Below are positions 36,651 through 46,696 of a stretch of 64,000 nucleotides of DNA, one piece after another. Position 1 is the first letter of the stretch; each line of letters opens with the position of its first letter. This DNA comes from Arthrobacter oryzae (GTDB lineage: Bacteria > Actinomycetota > Actinomycetes > Actinomycetales > Micrococcaceae). The DNA is taken from contig NZ_JAUSSM010000001.1 of NCBI RefSeq assembly GCF_030812315.1, forward strand, positions 645,255 through 709,254, read 5' to 3'. The translations under genes and the position numbers were made by a program. A model generated the notes under the pieces. The model searched no databases and was not told where the DNA came from. It saw only the letters and a program-made list of their open reading frames with translations.

Positions 36651-36985
36651 AACTGATCACAGCAATCGTCCGGCCGGAAAAGCTCGACTCAATCCGGGAG
36701 GGGCTCGAATCCTATGGTGTGCAGGGCCTCACGGTCAGCGCCGCCAGCGGATACGGCAGGCAGCGGGGATACACGGAGGTGTACCGCGGGGCTGAGTACA
36801 ACGTGGACCTGCTTCCCAAGATCCGCGTTGAGGTCCTGGCCACGGACGAACAGGCGGATGACATCCTGGATGTCATCATCGCCAGCTCCAACACAGGGCG
36901 TGCCGGCGACGGCAAGGTCTGGACGGTGGACGTTTTTGAAGCTGTAAGGGTACGTACGGGAGAACGCGGCTCGGCCGCCATCTAG
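36647..36985 (+). CDS. glnK: Nitrogen regulatory protein P-II
   Basis: 112-residue trimeric signal protein that binds ATP/ADP and 2-oxoglutarate and blocks AmtB. Seen: KLITAIVRPEKLDSIREGL, T-loop GRQRGYTEVYRGAEYNVDLLPK with Tyr51 (adenylylated or uridylylated in relatives), and the C-terminal GDGKVWTVDVFEAVRVRTGERG. Overlaps the amtB stop. In many actinobacteria glnD follows; here a bidirectional terminator and zwf follow instead. Confidence 0.96.
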   Translation: MKLITAIVRPEKLDSIREGLESYGVQGLTVSAASGYGRQRGYTEVYRGAEYNVDLLPKIRVEVLATDEQADDILDVIIASSNTGRAGDGKVWTVDVFEAVRVRTGERGSAAI

Positions 36986-37011
36986 CCCACGGCTAGCCCC
37001 ATGGGCAAGCG

Positions 37012-37053
37012 AAAAGCGGGCCCGGCACCTGAAAAGGCGCCGGGCCCGCTTTT
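37012..37053. terminator. Bidirectional terminator between glnK and zwf
   Basis: AAAAGCGGGCCCGGC pairs with GCCGGGCCCGCTTTT. A and T tracts on the two sides serve both converging genes. Confidence 0.9.
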
Positions 37054-37067
37054 GCGTTGCGGGATGC

Positions 37068-38456
37068 CTAGGCGGGCCAGTTTTCCGGCCCCGAGGTTCC
37101 GGCGGCGTATTCCTCCAGCGGAACACTGCCGCGGCTCCAGGCCTTGATGACCGGCTCAATGATCCGCCAGCAGTCCTCGGCGGTGTCCGCCCGCACCGAC
37201 AGCAGCGGATCGCCGGTGAGGACGCCCTCGAGGACTTCACCGTAGGGGAGCAGGTCGGACGCGCTGAGCTCGGCGTTGAGGGTGGCCCGGTCAAGGCTCA
37301 GGACGTTTCCGGGGCCGTTGACGTCGACGTCGAACTGCAGGGTGTCGGGCCCGAACCCGATCCGGAGCTGGTTGGGCGAGTCAACGCCGGTGAAACCCCT
37401 GGGCAAATGGGGCACCGGTTTGAAGGTGACCACGGCCTCCTTGCGTTTTACCCCCAGCGCTTTGCCCGAACGGAGGATAAACGGGACGCCCTGCCAGCGC
37501 CAGTTGTCGATGTCCACTTGCACTTCAGCCAGCGTCTCGGTGTTCCTGGCCGCGTCCACGCCTTCTTCCTTGGCGTAGTCGGGCACTTTCCGCCCGGAAA
37601 TGGATCCCGCCGTGTATCGGGCGCGGCGCGTGCTTGACCGGTAGGGCGCCTTGATGCTGCTGGCGCGCAGGAGGGTGGCCACCGCGTCCCGGAGATCGCG
37701 CTCCTCAACCGAAGCCGGCGGCTCAATCGCCATCAGGGCCATGATCTGCAGCAGGTGGCTCTGGATCATGTCCCGGAGCGCGCCGGCGGAGTCGTAGTAG
37801 CGGGCGCGTCCTTCCAAGGCCAGGTCCTCGTCGAAGATGACCTCCACCTTTTCGATGTAGTCCCGGTTCCAGACCGGCTCCAGGAAAGTGTTGGCGAAGC
37901 GAAGGCCCAGGATGTTCAGCACTGTGGCCTTGCCCAGGAAGTGGTCCACCCGGTGGATGTGGTCCTCCGGGACCAGTGCCGCCAGGGTCTGATTGAGGTG
38001 GCGGGCGGAATCCTCACTTGATCCGAACGGCTTTTCCATCACCAGCCGCGTACCGGCCGGAACGTCCCCCGGGGCCAGCACCTCGCACGCCTTCTGGCTG
38101 ACGTGGGGCGGAAGTGCGAAGTAGACGGCCACCGGTGCCTCAAGGCCGGACAATAGGGCGGCGAGCTCCCCGCCCGCAGTGACGTCAAGCTGGTGGTACG
38201 CGGTTGTTCCGGCGATCCGCTTGAGCTCCCGTTTGCCGGCGGCGTCCGCCTGGGAGTTCGAGTCGGCGAAGGACGATTCGACACGCTCAAGCCACTGTTC
38301 CTGCGACCAGGGATCCGATCCTGCGCCAACGAGCGTCAGCCCCCCAGCGCGCCCTTTTGCCGCCAGCCGGGCGAGTCCCGGCAGCAGCAGCCTGCCGGTG
38401 AGGTCCCCGGATGCGCCTAGGATGAGCAGGGTTTTTACAGTTGTTTGGCTGGCCAT
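37068..38456 (-). CDS. zwf: Glucose-6-phosphate dehydrogenase-type enzyme
   Basis: Oxidises glucose-6-phosphate with NADP+ in the pentose phosphate route. 462 residues, slightly shorter than classical Zwf (~490-510). Seen: coenzyme motif GASGDLT at 14-20, EKPFG at 141-145, and RVDHFLGK at 169-176 where the family has RIDHYLGKE; the usual Glu after Lys is Ala here. Start ATG 38456; the much longer upstream open frame is a shadow of ffh. Variants like this often occur beside a classical zwf-opcA locus (recalled), so it may be a second isozyme. Faces ffh divergently. Confidence 0.85.
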   Translation of the reverse strand: MASQTTVKTLLILGASGDLTGRLLLPGLARLAAKGRAGGLTLVGAGSDPWSQEQWLERVESSFADSNSQADAAGKRELKRIAGTTAYHQLDVTAGGELAALLSGLEAPVAVYFALPPHVSQKACEVLAPGDVPAGTRLVMEKPFGSSEDSARHLNQTLAALVPEDHIHRVDHFLGKATVLNILGLRFANTFLEPVWNRDYIEKVEVIFDEDLALEGRARYYDSAGALRDMIQSHLLQIMALMAIEPPASVEERDLRDAVATLLRASSIKAPYRSSTRRARYTAGSISGRKVPDYAKEEGVDAARNTETLAEVQVDIDNWRWQGVPFILRSGKALGVKRKEAVVTFKPVPHLPRGFTGVDSPNQLRIGFGPDTLQFDVDVNGPGNVLSLDRATLNAELSASDLLPYGEVLEGVLTGDPLLSVRADTAEDCWRIIEPVIKAWSRGSVPLEEYAAGTSGPENWPA

Positions 38457-38473
38457 CCTGCCAGCATGCCATC

Positions 38474-38501
38474 TTGAAGGGCTGTCTTGGTACCCTAGAT
38501 A
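38474..38501 (+). promoter_or_regulatory. Candidate ffh promoter
   Basis: -35 TTGAAG (38474-38479), 16-bp spacer, -10-like TAGATA (38496-38501), giving a leader of about 100 nt before ffh. Confidence 0.35.
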
Positions 38502-38607
38502 GTCGAGTCCCGTTGTCGAGGCAGTTGGTCCAGGCCAACAACAGTCACGACTCTGGCGAGCCGCACCGGCCGCCAGCTGTAGATCCACTGAAAGAAGTGC
38601 ACGGCGC

Positions 38608-40209
38608 GTGTTCAATTCACTCTCTGACCGGTTGACAGCAACCTTCAAGAATCTGCGTGGCAAGGGCCGCCTCACCGAGGCGGACGTTGACGCCACCGTC
38701 CGCGAGATCCGGCGGGCCCTGCTGGACGCTGACGTTGCCGTGTCCGTGGTGCGGGAATTCACGGGGCGGGTGCGCGAACGTGCCCTCGGCGCCGAGGTTT
38801 CCGGTGCATTGAACCCCAGCCAGCAGATCGTCAAGATCGTCAACGAGGAACTCGTTGAAATCCTGGGCGGCGAAACCCGGCGCATCCGCCTGGCCAAGAC
38901 CGGCCCCACCATCATCATGCTCGCGGGCTTGCAGGGCGCCGGCAAGACCACCCTTGCCGGCAAGCTCTCCAAGTGGTTGAAGTCCCAGGGACACAGCCCC
39001 ATGCTGGTCGCCTGCGACCTCCAGCGGCCCAACGCCGTGAACCAGCTCCAGGTTGTCGGCCAGCGTGCCGGCGTCCCCGTTTTTGCCCCGCACCCGGGTG
39101 CCACCTCCGCCGAGCTGGAACACCCGGCCGGCGACCCCGTGGCGGTCGCCCGCGCCGGCGTCGAAGAAGCGCGGCAGAAGCTGCACGACGTCGTCATCGT
39201 GGACACCGCCGGTCGACTCGGCGTGGACGCCGAAATGATGGAGCAGGCACGCCAGATCCGCCGGGCCATCGTTCCGAACGAAGTGCTCTTCGTCATCGAC
39301 TCCATGATCGGCCAGGACGCCGTCAACACGGCACTCGCCTTCGATGAGGGTGTCAACTTCACCGGCATCGTACTTTCCAAGCTCGACGGCGACGCCCGCG
39401 GCGGCGCCGCCCTGTCCGTCGCGTCGGTCACCGGCAAGCCCGTCATGTTCGCCTCGACCGGTGAAGGCGTCAACGACTTCGAGCTGTTCCACCCGGACCG
39501 GATGGCTTCCCGCATTCTCGACATGGGTGACGTCCTCACCCTGATCGAACAGGCTGAAAAGTCCTGGGACAAGGACGAAGCCGCCCGGATGGCGAAGAAA
39601 TTCGCCGACCAGGAAGACTTCACGCTCGACGACTTCCTGGCCCAGATGCAGCAGATCCGCAACATGGGCTCCATGAAGAAAATGCTCATGATGATGCCGG
39701 GCGCGCAAAACATCCGGCAGCAGCTTGAACAGTTCGACGAACGCGAAATCGACCGGGTGGAAGCGATCGTCCGTTCCATGACCCCGCACGAGCGCGTCGC
39801 CCCCAAGATCATCAACGGTTCGCGCCGGGCGCGCATCGCCAAGGGCTCGGGCATGCACGTCTCGGACGTCAACGGCCTGCTGGAGCGGTTTGCCCAGGCT
39901 CAGAAGATGATGAAGAAGATGGCAGCGGGCGGCGGAATGCCCGGGATGCCCGGGATGCCCGGAATGCCCGGCATGGGCGGCGGCGGTGGAGCCCGCAAGG
40001 GCGGCGCCAAGAACGCGCCCAAGAAGAAGGCCAAGTCCGGAAACCCGGCCAAGGCAGCGCAGGAACTCCGCGAGGCCGAGGCCAGGCGCGCGAACGCCAG
40101 CAAGGCACTTCCCACCGGCGCCGCCTTCGGCCAGCAGGGGGCGGACTTTGACCCGTCACAGCTCAACCTGCCCAAGGGCTTCGATAAGTTCCTCGGCGGG
40201 AGCAAGTAG
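38608..40209 (+). CDS. ffh: Signal recognition particle protein Ffh
   Basis: SRP54-type GTPase that binds signal peptides and 4.5S RNA. 533 residues. Seen: N domain, G-domain motifs GLQGAGKTTLAGK (~108), DTAGRLGVD, SKLDGDARGG, then a Met-rich M domain (NMGSMKKMLMMMPG, SGMHVSDVNGLLERF). The tail is long: a run of MPG triplets at ~444-457, poly-Gly, Lys-rich stretch and a conserved FDPSQLNLPKGFDKFLGG end. GTG start at 38608. Partner FtsY is in the window; no 4.5S RNA gene was recognised. Confidence 0.96.
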   Translation: MFNSLSDRLTATFKNLRGKGRLTEADVDATVREIRRALLDADVAVSVVREFTGRVRERALGAEVSGALNPSQQIVKIVNEELVEILGGETRRIRLAKTGPTIIMLAGLQGAGKTTLAGKLSKWLKSQGHSPMLVACDLQRPNAVNQLQVVGQRAGVPVFAPHPGATSAELEHPAGDPVAVARAGVEEARQKLHDVVIVDTAGRLGVDAEMMEQARQIRRAIVPNEVLFVIDSMIGQDAVNTALAFDEGVNFTGIVLSKLDGDARGGAALSVASVTGKPVMFASTGEGVNDFELFHPDRMASRILDMGDVLTLIEQAEKSWDKDEAARMAKKFADQEDFTLDDFLAQMQQIRNMGSMKKMLMMMPGAQNIRQQLEQFDEREIDRVEAIVRSMTPHERVAPKIINGSRRARIAKGSGMHVSDVNGLLERFAQAQKMMKKMAAGGGMPGMPGMPGMPGMGGGGGARKGGAKNAPKKKAKSGNPAKAAQELREAEARRANASKALPTGAAFGQQGADFDPSQLNLPKGFDKFLGGSK

Positions 40210-40290
40210 TTCCTGGCGGCGCGGTCATCCGCACGGGCAACTCCGATGTCGGCGTGCCGGAGTGTCCGGCCATTGCCATAGGGTTGGGGC

Positions 40291-41025
40291 ATGTTTAAGC
40301 AGCGCGTAGTGTTCGTCCACGGTTCGGGGGCCTTCGGGTCCGCTGCGTGGCCCAAGCAGCACGGCATGGCCCTTGCCTACGACGCTCTGTTCCTGCGCCG
40401 CCACGGCTTTGACGCGGCAGCGGAACCTCTCGAATCAGATTTCCAGGCCGACGCCGACATTGTGCTGGGTGCTTTGGCGGACGAGGGCCGGGGCGCTGCC
40501 GGCGGGCATGTGGTGGCGCATTCCCAAGGGGCCATTGCGGCGATGATGGCGGCCGTGGAACGACCGGACCTGGTGCATTCCCTCACCCTGGTGGAGCCCG
40601 CCTGCCTGTCCCTGACCGCCGAACTGCCGGCGACTGCGGCGCACCGCGCCCTGATGCAGCCTCTTTTTGATGTGCGGCACCAGCTCGGAGACGATGACTT
40701 CCAGCGGGAGTTCGTCCGGCGGGCGTTTTCCGTGCACAGCGAGGAACCGGCGACGCCGGAGGCGCGGAGCGCGGCCCGCCGGCTCCGGCTACAGGCGCCT
40801 CCGTGGGAAGCGCCGCTTCAGATCGTGCCTGGAGTCCCCACCCTGGTCCTCACCGGAGGCTGGGAGCCGCTGTACGAGGAAATCGCCGGCTACCTGCGCG
40901 AAACCGGTGCTCTGCACCGCGTTGCCGCGGGCGGACACCGGCCGCAGGATTCGGTGGAGGGCGACCGGTTCATCCGGTCGTTCATCGCAGAGGTCAGCCG
41001 GCGTCAGCACTCACAGGCGTCTTAG
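40291..41025 (+). CDS. Alpha/beta hydrolase
   Basis: 244 residues. Seen: oxyanion-hole strand VVFVHGSGAFG near the N-terminus, nucleophile elbow VVAHSQGAIAA with the catalytic Ser, acid region VLTGGWEPLYEE, and a late His in AAGGHRPQDS. The family includes esterases, lipases and peroxidases; substrate unknown. Starts at ATG 40291, 81 bp after ffh, and converges on thiC with a 75-bp gap. Confidence 0.82.
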   Translation: MFKQRVVFVHGSGAFGSAAWPKQHGMALAYDALFLRRHGFDAAAEPLESDFQADADIVLGALADEGRGAAGGHVVAHSQGAIAAMMAAVERPDLVHSLTLVEPACLSLTAELPATAAHRALMQPLFDVRHQLGDDDFQREFVRRAFSVHSEEPATPEARSAARRLRLQAPPWEAPLQIVPGVPTLVLTGGWEPLYEEIAGYLRETGALHRVAAGGHRPQDSVEGDRFIRSFIAEVSRRQHSQAS

Positions 41026-41100
41026 CGGATCCCTCACCTGCGGCCCTGGGCGGGCCCGGCCGGCTGGCCCCCAATGGCCAGCCGGACGGAGATTTGGACG

Positions 41101-43016
<1,916 letters not shown>

Positions 43017-43107
43017 GTCGTAAACGAAGCTACCACAGGGCCGGGTGGTGTCCTTGTCACACGGCGTTCAAGTCGGCGGCTGCAGTCTGCCGGTCTAGGC
43101 TTGAGGC

Positions 43108-44196
43108 ATGGCTGGCATCATCGAATTCAGCGGGACCGTGCTCACGGCCCCGGACGAGGAGCGGCACGGCCTCTGGGCCGTCGACGGCAGGCTGACATTC
43201 AGCCGTCCGGCCGCTCCCGCCGACGTTGTGCTGGACGGCTGGGTCCTGCCTGGCTTGGTGGATGCGCATTGCCACATCGGACTCGGACCCGCCGGGGATG
43301 TTCCCGAGTCCTTGGCTGAAGAGCAGGCCATCACGGACCGGAACGCCGGTACCCTGCTGGTCCGCGACGCGGGCGCAGTACATGACACACGCTGGCTCCA
43401 GCACCGCCCCGAGCTGCCCCGGATCATCCGGGCCGGCCGGCACATCGCCAGGACCGAGCGCTACCTCAGGGGATTCGCCGTCGAGGTTGAGCCGGAAGGC
43501 CTGGTCGAGGCGGTGCGGAAACAGGCGCTCGCCGGCGACGGCTGGGTCAAGCTGGTGGGGGACTGGATCGACCGCGATGCCGGCGACCTCGCGCCGTCGT
43601 TCCCGGCCGCCGTGGTGCGGGACGCCGTCCGCGCCGCCCACGATGAAGGCGCCAGGGTGACCGCACACTGTTTCGCTGAGGACACGCTGGATGACATGCT
43701 CGACGCCGGCATCGACTGCATCGAGCACGGAACCGGCCTTCTTCCGCGGCATCTGCCCCGGTTCGTGGAACAGCGCGTCCCGATTGTGCCCACGCTCATC
43801 AATATTGCAACGTTCCCGGAGATCGCTGACCGGGCGGAAGCCAAGTTCCCGCGCTACTCGGCGCACATGCGGGCGCTGTGGCAGCGGCGGAACGAGCGGA
43901 TCCTGGAGGCCTACGAAGCGGGTGTGGCGATCTACGCCGGGACGGATGCGGGCAGCATCATCGGCCATGGCCGGATCGTGGATGAGATCCAGGCGCTCCA
44001 CGCCGCAGGCCTGCCGGCAACAGCGGCGCTTGACGCGGCGTCATGGGCAGCGCGGGAGTGGCTGGGAGCAGAGGGCATCGCGGAAGGTGCCAGTGCCGAC
44101 GTCGTACTTTGCGGACAGGACCCCCGGCTCCATCCGGCCACCCTGCTGGACCTGTGGCACATCGTTCTTCGTGGACGGCAGCTCCGCCAGGAATAA
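43108..44196 (+). CDS. Amidohydrolase family protein
   Basis: 362-residue TIM-barrel metal hydrolase. Seen: metal site VDAHCHIG near residue 52 after a short beta-sandwich N-terminus, VRDAGAVHDT, a candidate metal-bridging lysine in WVKLVGDW, ARVTAHCFAE and CIEHGTG histidines, and GTDAGSIIGHGR. The pattern fits the imidazolonepropionase/prolidase-like amidohydrolase branch. Substrate unknown. Starts at ATG 43108, divergent from thiC. A palindromic operator-like site follows its stop. Confidence 0.85.
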   Translation: MAGIIEFSGTVLTAPDEERHGLWAVDGRLTFSRPAAPADVVLDGWVLPGLVDAHCHIGLGPAGDVPESLAEEQAITDRNAGTLLVRDAGAVHDTRWLQHRPELPRIIRAGRHIARTERYLRGFAVEVEPEGLVEAVRKQALAGDGWVKLVGDWIDRDAGDLAPSFPAAVVRDAVRAAHDEGARVTAHCFAEDTLDDMLDAGIDCIEHGTGLLPRHLPRFVEQRVPIVPTLINIATFPEIADRAEAKFPRYSAHMRALWQRRNERILEAYEAGVAIYAGTDAGSIIGHGRIVDEIQALHAAGLPATAALDAASWAAREWLGAEGIAEGASADVVLCGQDPRLHPATLLDLWHIVLRGRQLRQE

Positions 44197-44197
44197 A

Positions 44198-44216
44198 TTG
44201 AAGCTTCAAGTAATTT
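44198..44216 (+). promoter_or_regulatory. Palindromic operator beside a -10 element, before VOC gene
   Basis: Perfect 12-bp palindrome TTGAAGCTTCAA (44198-44209) directly precedes TAATTT (44211-44216), a TAnnnT -10 box. A bound repressor would cover the promoter. The form is like MarR-type operators; no regulator gene is adjacent. Confidence 0.5.
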
Positions 44217-44275
44217 AACTCTATGTAATCGTCGCCGGACGCCGGTGGCGGAATTTCAGGAGTTTGGGAGTTGCC

Positions 44276-45151
44276 ATGACCGCAGAATCCAGCAGCAAGG
44301 ACCTGCTGCCCGCCGATCTCGCCATGGGCACTGTGATGCTCAAGGTGGGGAACATGAAGCTGATGACGGACTATTACCAGCGGGCGCTCGGGCTGGAAAC
44401 CGTGGCTGACCAGGACGGCGGTGTGTACCTTGGCCGGCGCGGAAGGCCCTTGGTCCACCTGGCGCCGGCCCCCGGGCTCAACCTCCCGGCCCGGGGGGAG
44501 GCCGGACTGTTCCATACGGCGTTGCTTTTCGAGGACCGGCCGTCGCTCGCCGCCACGGTGGCCTCCGCGGCCCGGTATGAACCCGGATTGTTCACGGGCA
44601 GCGCGGACCACCTCGTCAGCGAGGCGTTCTACTTCAGCGACCCTGAGGGCAACGGAATCGAGCTCTACTGGGACCGCCCGCGTGAAGACTGGTCCTGGCA
44701 GGGCAGCAATGTGGTCATGGACAGCCTGGCGCTGCCGCCGCAGAGGTTCCTGCAGGAACACCTGACCGAAGAAGCGGTGAGCGGGCAGCTGGAGTCCCGG
44801 GCCGGCGTCGGGCACGTCCACCTTCAAGTGGGCGATGTTCAATCAGCGGATGATTTCTATGTGGGCACGCTTGGTTTCGAGAAAACCGCGGGATGGCACG
44901 GGCAGGCCCTGTTCGTCTCGGCCGGCGGCTACCACCACCACATGGCCATGAACGTCTGGAACAGCAGGGGCGCCGGACCCAGGCGGGACACGCTGGGCCT
45001 GGGCGAAGTACTGATCGAAGTTCCGGACGGAGACGATGTTGGCGCGCTCGCCGACCGTCTGCGGGTGGCCGGCGTCGCCTCCCACCACACGGGGGCGGAG
45101 CTGCGGTTCGAGGATCCGTGGCGCAACCGGATCCGCGTCGCCGTCCGCTAA
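44276..45151 (+). CDS. VOC-superfamily dioxygenase-like protein (CatE-like)
   Basis: 291 residues with two vicinal-oxygen-chelate modules. Seen: first half MLKVGNMKLMTDYYQRALGLE, LFHTALLFEDRP, YFSDPEGNGIELYWDRP; second half HVHLQVGDVQSADDFYVGTLGFE, GGYHHHMAMNVW. The arrangement is that of Bacillus CatE-type catechol-2,3-dioxygenase relatives. His and Glu metal ligands are present in plausible places. ATG 44276 is chosen because GGAG ends 5 bp before it; an in-frame TTG lies 12 bp upstream. Ring cleavage is an inference. Confidence 0.82.
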   Translation: MTAESSSKDLLPADLAMGTVMLKVGNMKLMTDYYQRALGLETVADQDGGVYLGRRGRPLVHLAPAPGLNLPARGEAGLFHTALLFEDRPSLAATVASAARYEPGLFTGSADHLVSEAFYFSDPEGNGIELYWDRPREDWSWQGSNVVMDSLALPPQRFLQEHLTEEAVSGQLESRAGVGHVHLQVGDVQSADDFYVGTLGFEKTAGWHGQALFVSAGGYHHHMAMNVWNSRGAGPRRDTLGLGEVLIEVPDGDDVGALADRLRVAGVASHHTGAELRFEDPWRNRIRVAVR

Positions 45152-45265
45152 GGGTGCGCTGACCAGCACGTCCATCTGGGTTAGGCTGAATCCGGACGGC
45201 CCCGGGGCAGCCGCGAGGCTGCTGGTCAGGACCATCACACCGCCGACGGAATGAGGATGATTTCC

Positions 45266-45703
45266 ATGGGTTTCACTGAAATCTTTGTTTCCACCCACGA
45301 TGAGGCCCTCAAGCGCGCGGGGGTACTCGACGGCGGGGGACCTGCGGCTCCTGAGGCGCTCCGGATTCCGGACATCAGCGATTTTGAAATTGAGCAGCTT
45401 GGCGACCTTGCCGGCGCAGCGGTGCACGCGGCGGGCGCGGACTACGAACTCGCCATGGTGGATGTGGCGAGCGATTCGCTCCTGGGCGTGCCGCCGGCCA
45501 TGGTCCGGGCGCTCGCGGAACTCCTCAGCTACGAGACCGAGGGAGAGGGCAACATCCTGGAGGATGTTGCTGCCAGATGGGCGGCGGAGGAGGACATGCC
45601 TTTCGGGTCCGAAGAGGCCCGTGGCTACGTTCAGCGGCTGGCCCAGCTCGCCGGCAGCGTGGACCCCAATGCCCGAACCGGGCTGTACGTGTGGTCGTCC
45701 TGA
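45266..45703 (+). CDS. Hypothetical protein (unrecognised)
   Basis: I do not recognise this 145-residue acidic protein. It begins GFTEIFVSTHDEALKRAGVLDGGG, has several Ala/Glu/Leu-rich helices (LAELLSYETEGEGNILEDVAARWAAEE in part), and no membrane segment or signal peptide. ATG 45266 follows GAGG with 8-bp spacing; ATG 45257 and 45251 are in-frame alternatives. Codon use and GC match the neighbours. It lies alone between the VOC gene and the rpsP promoter region. A TAGGCT -10-like box lies ~70 bp upstream. Confidence 0.75.
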   Translation: MGFTEIFVSTHDEALKRAGVLDGGGPAAPEALRIPDISDFEIEQLGDLAGAAVHAAGADYELAMVDVASDSLLGVPPAMVRALAELLSYETEGEGNILEDVAARWAAEEDMPFGSEEARGYVQRLAQLAGSVDPNARTGLYVWSS

Positions 45704-45887
45704 CCGGGCCGCTGTGTGTCAAGTCGAAATCCCGGCGTTGATCTGGCACAATGAACAGGTACTCGATCTGCGTGGCCCCTCTCTCCGCGTCCGGATCTTG
45801 TCCTTTTAGAACCCCCTAGTACGGCCCGCCCCACGGGTGCAGAACGCCGGGCTCGACCCCGTTTCAGAAACAGGAGTGACCACAAAA

Positions 45888-46310
45888 GTGGCCGTAAAGA
45901 TTCGCCTTAAGCGCTTTGGTAAGATGCGCGCACCGTACTACCGCATCGTCGTCATGGACGCACGCTCCAAGCGTGATGGCCGTGCCATCGAAGAAATCGG
46001 CAAGTACCACCCGACCGAAGAGCCCTCGTACATCGAGGTCGACACGGACCGTGCCCAGTACTGGCTCGGCGTCGGCGCACAGCCGTCCGAGCAGGTTGCC
46101 GCGATCCTCAAGATCACCGGTGACTGGCAGAAGTTCAAGGGTCTCCCCGGCCAGGAGGGCACCTTGAAGACCAAGGCTCCCAAGGCTGCCTTCGTTACCC
46201 CGGAAAAGGGTTCCGTGATCATCCCGGAAGCCATCACCAAGAAGGCCAAGAAGGACGAGGCAGCCGAAGCTTCCACCGAAGCTGAAGCAGAGACCACCGA
46301 GGCTGAGTAA
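45888..46310 (+). CDS. rpsP: 30S ribosomal protein S16
   Basis: 140 residues, longer than E. coli S16 (82). Seen: [36 protein letters not shown], the standard N-terminus, then a long actinobacterial C-terminal extension ending in an acidic tail ([17 protein letters not shown]). GTG 45888 is preferred because the protein starts AVKIR; GTG 45876 is in frame. Candidate promoter TCGAAA-17-CACAAT at 45724-45752. Heads the rpsP-khpA-rimM-trmD-rplS run. Confidence 0.95.
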   Translation: MAVKIRLKRFGKMRAPYYRIVVMDARSKRDGRAIEEIGKYHPTEEPSYIEVDTDRAQYWLGVGAQPSEQVAAILKITGDWQKFKGLPGQEGTLKTKAPKAAFVTPEKGSVIIPEAITKKAKKDEAAEASTEAEAETTEAE

Positions 46311-46311
46311 A

Positions 46312-46554
46312 TTGCTGGCAGAAGCGCTCGAACACCTTGTCCGCGGGATCGTTGACAGTCCTGAGGACGTCAAGGTCAGCGCCAAGAACAACCGCCGCGG
46401 GGACACCCTCGAGGTGCGCGTTCACCAGGACGACCTCGGACGGGTGATCGGACGTCAGGGCCGCACGGCACGCGCACTGCGCACAGTCGTGGCGGCGCTG
46501 GCCGGTGGCGAACAGGTCAGGGTCGACGTCGTCGACACCGACCGCCGCCGGTAA
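46312..46554 (+). CDS. khpA: KH-domain RNA-binding protein KhpA
   Basis: 80-residue single KH domain. Seen: the GXXG RNA loop in GRVIGRQGRTARALR, preceded by EVRVHQDD. Starts at TTG 46312, one base after the rpsP stop, so it is coupled to S16 synthesis. KhpA pairs with KhpB in Gram-positives to bind mRNAs that affect cell elongation and division; khpB is not in this window. A strong terminator follows the stop. Confidence 0.93.
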   Translation: MLAEALEHLVRGIVDSPEDVKVSAKNNRRGDTLEVRVHQDDLGRVIGRQGRTARALRTVVAALAGGEQVRVDVVDTDRRR

Positions 46555-46577
46555 ACGCCCCGCAAATATTTGTCTCA

Positions 46578-46624
46578 AGTCCGGCCCCTTCACCAGATTA
46601 TGGTGGAGGGGCCGGACTGTTTTT
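46578..46624 (+). terminator. Strong hairpin terminator between khpA and rimM
   Basis: AGTCCGGCCCCTTCACCA pairs with TGGTGGAGGGGCCGGACT (18 bp, one G-U) around GATTA, followed by GTTTTTC. It would separate rpsP-khpA from rimM-trmD-rplS. Confidence 0.9.
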
Positions 46625-46696
46625 CAGCAGAAACCCGGCGCGGCAGCAGGCGCGCGGCAGAACCAGCACAGAACGAATCCCGGAACAGAGGAACAG

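Noticed and set aside
38457..39872. Upstream extension of the zwf frame over ffh
   Set aside because: The added residues are antisense ffh; the enzyme starts at MASQTT with the Rossmann motif in the normal place.
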